Assembly (NCBI GenBank): GCA_947044405.1
Contig: CAMRHE010000054.1
Coordinates: 434,001-498,000 of the forward strand
DNA length: 64,000 nt
Direction: 5' to 3'
Source of the DNA: Leptodactylus fallax
Taxonomy: Eukaryota > Chordata > Amphibia > Anura > Leptodactylidae
The notes under the pieces were generated by a model. It ran no database searches. It was not told the DNA's origin and saw only the letters and a program-made list of their open reading frames with translations. Below, piece by piece: positions 57,986 to 64,000 of the stretch (position 1 is its first letter; each line of letters opens with the position of its first letter). The position numbers were made by a program, and so were the translations under genes.

Positions 57986-60360
57986 TACCTCACGTTTTTT
58001 CCCACAGAGCTTTTTGGCCTCAGCCTGCTACATGGGGCTTTAGCCTTAAGCTGCATTTAATAAGTCCCACACACCCATATCTTGGAAGAATTATTGTTGT
58101 CCTAACATCCCTGCTGTTGTTAACATCCCTGCTAATTTAGCTACTGATCTTGCTTGTTCCTTTGCTCCTTATTGTCAAATACTTTGCTAACTGTACAGTA
58201 TTATCTAGTTCCCGTACAATCTTGGCCCTTGTACTCCCTCCTTGCCAATTATGCTTTCTGTCTTAGTCTAGTTCATGATGCCTGTGCTGCCAAATACTGC
58301 AAACTTTTAATAAAGGAATAAATAATAATTGTGCATTCTTCTTGGGATAAAAACAATCCTGTGTTTATTCAGATAATGTTTAGACCCAGAGAGATTGAGA
58401 AAGATCACTGAGGACACCACACACTGGAGGTCCCTTGTGTATGTTCTGGATCTACAATCACATGTTGGAGATTAATCACATGGTATGTGACATCTCCGTA
58501 GAAACAGGGAATTTGAATACCACTGAAAAATACATAAAAAACAATGACCATTAAGCAGTAATGCAAGGAAATTCAAAGCCTTGGATCACCAAAATCTGTT
58601 GATGGCAGCACCAAAAATTATATTACATAACATAAGAGTGTGGGGGCATGAACAATATTAAAAAGACTGCAGTAAAAACTAAAATAAGGGAAATATTTTA
58701 TCGATCTTGCTGCTGGGGCCCATACAGTACAGTATTCCACTATAATAGTGTATATACACTCTCCAGCCAGTTCAATAAACACATCTACGCTGCCTATGCA
58801 AGTGGCCTGGGACAGAATAAAACCAACTGATAAAATTGCAATTAAAATGATGTTGCTGCTTATCTGTATACAGAGCTTGGATTGCTTTAGACTATGCTTT
58901 TGCCTCATGATACAAACTGTTGTTACTGATTTGTTTGCTGTACTTAAATAAACATTATTCAGATATTTCAGCCACTGAACTCTGAACCTGCTTCTAGACC
59001 TTCACAAACTGTGGTCACAGAGGGACAACCCTACACATATATTATTTTTGACTTGTCGCAATTTCCAAAATTTTTGGATTAATGCTCTTTGCTTGCCCTA
59101 ACCTGAACTTATTATATTGAATTAATACCAAGTCAATGCAACAGTAGTTGCTACCCATACACTGCTGTTCTTCTGAAAACGTAGCACTAGCATGCATCTG
59201 GATATAAACCACTTTTATAAATAACCTTTTTTAACCAAAGTTAAAAAAGGTTATTTTATTTGTTTAATAAACATACTATCAAATATACACTTTAAACTTT
59301 ATGTTAAATACATTGCTGAAACAAACAGTGGCATTTGTTGTGTTAAATGTCAATTTAAGATGTAACCTTTGCTACATCTGTAAATATCAAATAATTATTA
59401 CATTTATTAATAAATAATCAACAACTTAAATGCACTGTGATTATTACATTTAATCACATATATTATGTTTGGAAATAGTTTATGAGTCTAAAATTATATT
59501 ATAATATCATTGTTTCATTTGTATGGGTTTCGGAGCTGTATTCCCTTTGAAGCTGCAGAAATGAAAAATATCTTCTGTCAGTAATTCAATATTAAAAGCT
59601 CCTGGCATTTTGAACAATAGTTTCAAATCTGTCCCATGAAAAAGGAGCTTTTGACAAACTACAAGACCAGAAGGACTTGGCTGACACAGAGAGAATGCTC
59701 ACATTAAAAGAAGCAGTAAAGAATAAAGATATGAATAACGTCTTCTTGTCCTTTACATGAACTAAAGAGAAAAACATAAATAAAAAACTGCATAAAAAGG
59801 ACATAGATATATTTTTGAAGTCTTGTTGAAGGCTGTTCAAGGCTATTTTTCTTTGAAATATTTATTGCTTTCCAAATGTGGTTCTGTGCAGGGCACTAAT
59901 GTGCACAACCACAATGCCAAACTCTAGTACGTATATTTTGCTAAGTAGAAAATATGTTTTCGCTTCCTACTAGAGGCATTTGGGCAGCCAGTGAGCATTG
60001 ACAGAGCGAGTGAGCACGGAGACTGCTATGTCACCTGTTTTTCTCTTCTTAAATACATGAATGTATGGATTCTTCATGTTATTTATCCCCTGGTACTTTC
60101 AAGCAACTGCATTACCTAGGGCCATTTCCTCCTTTTTTGTGTCTATATTTGAGATTTTAAAATAGATCCCAGTGGACTGTGACATTTGAAGTAGAAAACA
60201 TTGCTTGAAGACCTATTGCAGTTCCCTGTAGCTTTTCTTAAGTCAACATATATTATCTACAGCACTGGGTGACACAGTTACATTCCAAGGCTTCCTTGTA
60301 AAATAATTATTTACTATGATATAAGATATATTCTGGCCACAAGGTAAAAAGAAAAATAGA
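57986..60360. other. No recognised gene or repeat
   Basis: AT-rich, mostly complex sequence. Open frames on both strands are short and unfamiliar. A palindrome ATAACCTTTTTTAACC / GGTTAAAAAAGGTTAT lies at 59221-59254. Confidence 0.4.
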
Positions 60361-60362
60361 AT

Positions 60363-60945
60363 CAATGGGGCAGATTTATTGTTATTTTACAATACTTTTC
60401 TGGTGTAAAAAAAGGTTTGCAAGTTCTTAAACTCTAGATGGACATACATTGTTGCAACAGTAGTTTTTGTGCCATTCATGCCTCTTTCTTGAAAAGGGGT
60501 GTGGCAAGTGTGCTTGGTTCGGGGCCATTGGTCCTGCCAAATTTATTATCATTTACACAAAAAAACTAAAGTAAACAATGCTGGAAATCTATGGCAGCTA
60601 TGAGCAGGCATAAATATAACACCAGGAGCACAGCCTGGTGGAAGGTTTGCATCATTTATGAGGAGGTGTATAAATCTCAAGGCGCACATTCCACTGGCAC
60701 AGGGGATATAAAGACTTCCATTGAAAACTCAAGTGCAACGGTCTATGCCCATTGTCGTGTTCTCTCTCTTAGCAAATGCAGCCGTCTGGTTGCCTCTGAT
60801 TTGCACTGTGTAGTTCCTAACTTTTCATGCTTCTGTGTGTTTCCTTCTGTTGCTGGACCTGTTCTAGCACAAAAGAAAGACATGTTCTTCTGCCCTGCAA
60901 CCTAAAGCCTGTCAGTCCCTGGCAGTCTATGCCTATTTATTCCTG
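60363..60945. repeat. Possible interspersed repeat
   Basis: GGGGCAGATTTATTGTTATT marks the start of a stretch resembling commonly dispersed vertebrate MITE-like DNA, but I cannot identify its right end. Confidence 0.25.
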
Positions 60946-60952
60946 CTCTGGT

Positions 60953-61150
60953 CCAGGTGAGGTGATTAAAAATAGCAAACACTTCTACTCACCTTACCTC
61001 ATCCCACGTCTCCTGGGTATCCTTGCTCTGTCTGGCTCTTTTAAGCATCTTCTTTGGTCCTCTTCTTCCTGTGACTATGGTCATGTGTCCCAGAGGTCAC
61101 TGCTGAGGCCTGTGATTGGGTCTATCCTTAGGTGATGATCCAAAACACCC
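60953..61150. repeat. GGGGAGGTGA-type module
   Basis: GTCCAGGTGAGGTGATTAAA, CACTTCTACTCACCT and CACGTCTCCTGGGTATCC match, in order, the modules at 2101-2165, 13618-13675 and (reverse) 18433-18480. A GC-richer tail follows. No transposon ends were found around this copy. Confidence 0.5.
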
Positions 61151-61411
61151 AGGATCTTGCCAATCAGATGCTTGAAAAGACTGCACGTCTTCATTTCTTC
61201 ACAGAAAATGAGACACAATGCTGTGCTTGGTATCACAGCTCAGCCCCATTCAAATGAAAGGGGATTGTGTTCAGGCCATTTGACCAATGACTGTGAAATC
61301 ACACGCCTGTGAAGTGACTCTCTGCCTTCCAAAAGCCATAACTTTTTTATTCTTCTGTTCACAGAGCCATATGAGGGCTTAATTTATGAAGGCCAAATTG
61401 TACATTATAAT

Positions 61412-62530
61412 TAGAGATGATAGAATCGATTCTGCAGAAGTGGAATGCGATCCGAATTTAAGGAAATCTTCGATTCGCCACGATTCCGGATTTCCTCACG
61501 CTTCGATGCATCGAATCGCATTTTTTTATAAAATAGCTGTCTGCACATGTTAGCAAAGGGGGAAGGGACTCTGGGAGCGCAGGATTACCCACAATGCCAA
61601 GCGTGCAGCTAATCAGCAGCCAGTAAGACCTGTGATGTCACAGCCCTATAAAAACCCTTGGCCATTTTAGGTACAGTCATTCCACATCGCTCTTACTGTA
61701 GAGAAAGACGTTGGCAGGAGCTAGGGAAAGACTTAGAAAACATATAGAAGTTGAGGGAAAGAGGCTGAGCCTTAGAACTGTAGGGACAGGATAGGGAGGA
61801 ATTGAGAGAAGAATTTGGGGTGGTTGCAGGGTCATTTACAGCAAGAATTTGCAGCATAATTCACATTGCAGCACTCACTGTCATTGTACTGCCGCTCATT
61901 ACTCATATCTGTGTCTTCAAGGTGGAACACAACAAGCCTTTTGCAGTGCAGTACGGCAAAGAAAAGTCAAATATCATACAATAATATCTGCACGTATCTG
62001 TAAAAAAAGCCTTTTTAAAGACTTTTATTATAAGAGGCTTATTCACTGTTCTTCCAAGGCATAACATCATTCAGTGCTATTGTGCCAAAGCCATTTCTGC
62101 ACGTATGTGTAAAAAAAGGCCTTTTTAAAGGCGTTTATTATAAGGGGCTTAATCACTGTTCTTACAAGGCATAACATTATTCAGTACTATTGTGCCAAAG
62201 AAAACTGAATTATCATCCAATAATATCTGCACTTATCTGTAATAAAGGCCTTTAACGTGGGGAAAGACGTAACGACCATATTCGCCATTTTGTTACCAGT
62301 ATAAAGTTGCAGGCAATATTTAAAAACAGTATTGTCAATATTAATTCAATAATTCAATAAGTCTTAGCGGTTATCACTTATTTAAAGGTCTTTATTAGTG
62401 TCAAAACACATAAAAAGGACCATATTAGCTATTATGTTACCAGTATAAAGTTGCTTGTCATTTATAAATAGTACTGTAAATAATTAAATAATTCTGAGCT
62501 ACAACTCTCTGCCTTTATCACGCTTTTTTT
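61412..62530 (+). repeat. Left inverted arm of hAT copy 2
   Basis: Matches the reverse complement of 46300-47447 over its whole length. It contains two to three tandem units of about 120 bp (CAAGGCATAACAT...GCACTTATCTGTAA...GGCCTTT, 61982-62255) where copy 1 has one. It also has two units of about 150 bp (CATATTCGCCATTTTGTTAC...GTTATCACTTATTTAAAGG, 62270-62500). Confidence 0.88.
61631..61654 (+). promoter_or_regulatory. CRE/TATA-like promoter in left arm
   Basis: TGATGTCA is followed by TATAAAAA at 61647-61654, about 1 kb upstream of the transposase start and pointing toward it. The same block is conserved in the other arm. Promoter function is inferred from the motifs only. Confidence 0.5.
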
Positions 62531-62640
62531 ATTGGTGTTCATTAGTGGGTGAAGAAATAAGGGGCATATTTGCCGCTCTCTTCAAAGTAGAAAATAACAG
62601 GCCTTTTTGCCCTTTACATTTAAGTTTTTTCATCGAACAG

Positions 62641-64000
62641 TATGTCAGACAAAGAAGCGAGAGGCCATGCACAGGGGAGGGCCACAGGCCAAAATGTTTT
62701 TGGCGCAGGCACAGGTCACAGCAGAGTAAGGGGGCGTGGCAGCAGGGGTCAGTTTACAGAGGCTTGAGCTCCCAGTGTCAAGTAGTGGTCGTGTCTTGAC
62801 CAGCAACCCAACGGTTGTAGACTGGTTGACTCGGTCATCCAATTCATCCCAAGTCACATCAGACACCCTCAGCCAAGAGTCGGTGGTTTCGTCAGACACA
62901 ACCCTTAGTTGGCATGGCCCGGCAGCAGGCCCTGTGCCCTCACCTGTCCTCAACCTGCCTCTGTCCTTTTCTGTTCCCTCAGCTAGAGAAGTACTCTATT
63001 CTGTGGGCTCAGATCCACTGTACAGTGAGGAGGAGGTACTAGAGGACAGTCAGCAGCTACTGCTCAGCCAAGATGTGGAGGAGACATCTGCGGCTTCCTG
63101 CGGTAGGCGGGCAAGTAGTGATGAGGAGAGTGGCATGGGAGCTGGTGTTGAGGAGGACATCAGTGACCTGCAGACAGTAGTGGATGATGATGTAGCCAAT
63201 CATAATTGGGAGCCAGGTGATGAAGGGGCCTCAACGTCATCAGGAGAAGAGGGTTGCAGCTTGCGCATGAGGCAGCGGGGGAGTCAGCTGGGTGGCAGCA
63301 GTGTGAGGTCGGGAGCTAAACATGCCCGGGGTAGACCACCCGCTTTGCAGCAGCCTACCTGCCCAGAAAGAAGTGGTGCAGGGGTTCATGGAGGCAGTGG
63401 TGGTAGCAGTCAGTTATTGTGGAGTGTTGGGGGTAAAATCACCTACTCGGCGGTGTGGCAGTTTTTTGAAAAGCCACCGAGGGAGGTGAACATGGCCATA
63501 TGTTCAATCTGTGGGCAGAAGGTGAAGCGTGGCCAGGGTGCCAATGTTGGCACCACAGCCCTGCGGCAACATATGCAGCATCACCATAAAGTGGCCTGGG
63601 AGAGCTTTGGCTCCAATGTGGTGTTCTAGCCTGCTGCAGCAAGTGCTGCAGCACCCAGTGGCAAGTAACCCATTTCAGGCAGTCAAGGCTCCACCACCTC
63701 AGCTGAAGGAAGCTGTGTTGTCTTCCCATCATCTGCTGGTTGTGATGCTCCTGCTCCTCCTCCTAATCAGTCATTGCGTCAGCAATCCATCACAGAATCT
63801 ATATCTAAGAGACAACATGCGTGCAATCATCCAACAGTGCAGAAGCTGAATGTGCTCCTGTCCAAGTTGCTGGTGCTGCAGTCACTCCCTTTCCACTTGG
63901 TGGACTCTGCACCTTTCAGAGAACTGATGGCTTGCGCCGAGCCAAGGTAGAGAGTCCCAAGCCATCATTTCTTTGCCAAGAAGGCAGTACCAGCCCTGCA
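62641..64000 (+). pseudogene. hAT (BED-type) transposase relic, copy 2
   Basis: The start is MSDKEARGHAQGRATGQNVF at 62641. One extra T near 62753 shifts the frame soon after. From 62757 to 63629 a clean frame carries the N-terminal Ser-rich region, an acidic stretch (GVEEDISDLQTVVDDD) and a well-preserved BED zinc finger. The finger reads YSAVWQFFEKPPREVNMAIC, then SICGQKVKRGQGANVG and TTALRQHMQHHHK, with cysteines at 63501 and 63510 and the histidine pair near 63568-63590. Stops follow at 63627 (TAG) and 63666 (TAA), where copy 1 has Gln and an Arg-like codon. The central region is then readable (VQKLNVLLSKLLVLQSLPF, ELMACAEPR) with another stop near 63949. The finger is better preserved than in copy 1, while copy 1 supplies the C-terminal half. 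The gene continues past the window. Confidence 0.9.

Larger units (their letters stand above)
61412..64000 (+). mobile_element. BED-type hAT element, copy 2 (cut by window end)
   Basis: The element starts TAGAGATGATAGAATCGATT at 61412. It has a left arm of about 1.1 kb and then a transposase relic to the window end. It is the same family as 41331-47447. The left terminus is intact here and the right end is outside the window, so the target duplication cannot be checked. Confidence 0.9.

Noticed and set aside
58618..58951. Overlapping open frames on both strands
   Set aside because: Short, mutually overlapping and without recognisable domain; composition is that of random AT-rich DNA.

Overview
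The window looks like intergenic or intronic DNA from a large, repeat-rich vertebrate genome, most likely an anuran amphibian. That assignment is an inference. It rests on many Tc1-like transposons, BED-finger hAT elements, several LINE lineages (L1-, L2-, Rex1-like and one unresolved) and palindrome-rich GC modules in an AT-rich background. I found no host protein-coding gene, rRNA, tRNA or CRISPR array. Nearly everything I can explain is transposable element, minisatellite or microsatellite.

Layout. 0-12 kb: a TAA-flanked MITE, a 1.1-kb TA-flanked transposon carrying a 31-bp minisatellite, a Tc1 element with a 260-aa transposase remnant (3377-4984), a long-TIR MITE, a decayed Tc1 and a second minisatellite. 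12-20 kb: an L2 fragment, a decayed hAT transposase (about 14.07-16.04 kb) interrupted by a hAT MITE with near-perfect 8-bp target duplications, and a hAT element (17398-18683) that contains a mariner-type MITE. 20-30 kb: a four-layer nest of insertions, a LINE whose 3' tail was split by a Tc1 insertion, and an L1 relative split by a 1.37-kb hAT with perfect 8-bp duplications. 30-40 kb: three Tc1 elements with both termini, one of them (30324-31972) with an uninterrupted 340-aa transposase, plus a more distant degraded Tc1. 41-47.4 kb: a BED-type hAT element disrupted by an L2, a Tc1 and a short retrocopy. 47.5-51 kb: a Tc1 end, a Rex1-like LINE, half a mariner MITE and another Tc1. 52.4-58 kb: a block of about 350-390-bp degenerate repeats with long hairpins. 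61.4-64 kb: a second copy of the BED-type hAT, cut by the window end.

The strongest observations are: (1) the BED-type hAT family appears to have inverted arms of about 1.1 kb, far longer than normal hAT TIRs, each with an inward-facing CRE/TATA-like promoter; (2) one Tc1 element looks structurally complete, with an intact DD34E transposase; (3) two sister Tc1 copies share the same inactivating frameshift, which suggests movement in trans; (4) the same palindromic module and 31-bp minisatellite recur inside transposons of different superfamilies. All family assignments come from reading motifs by eye; no database search was run.
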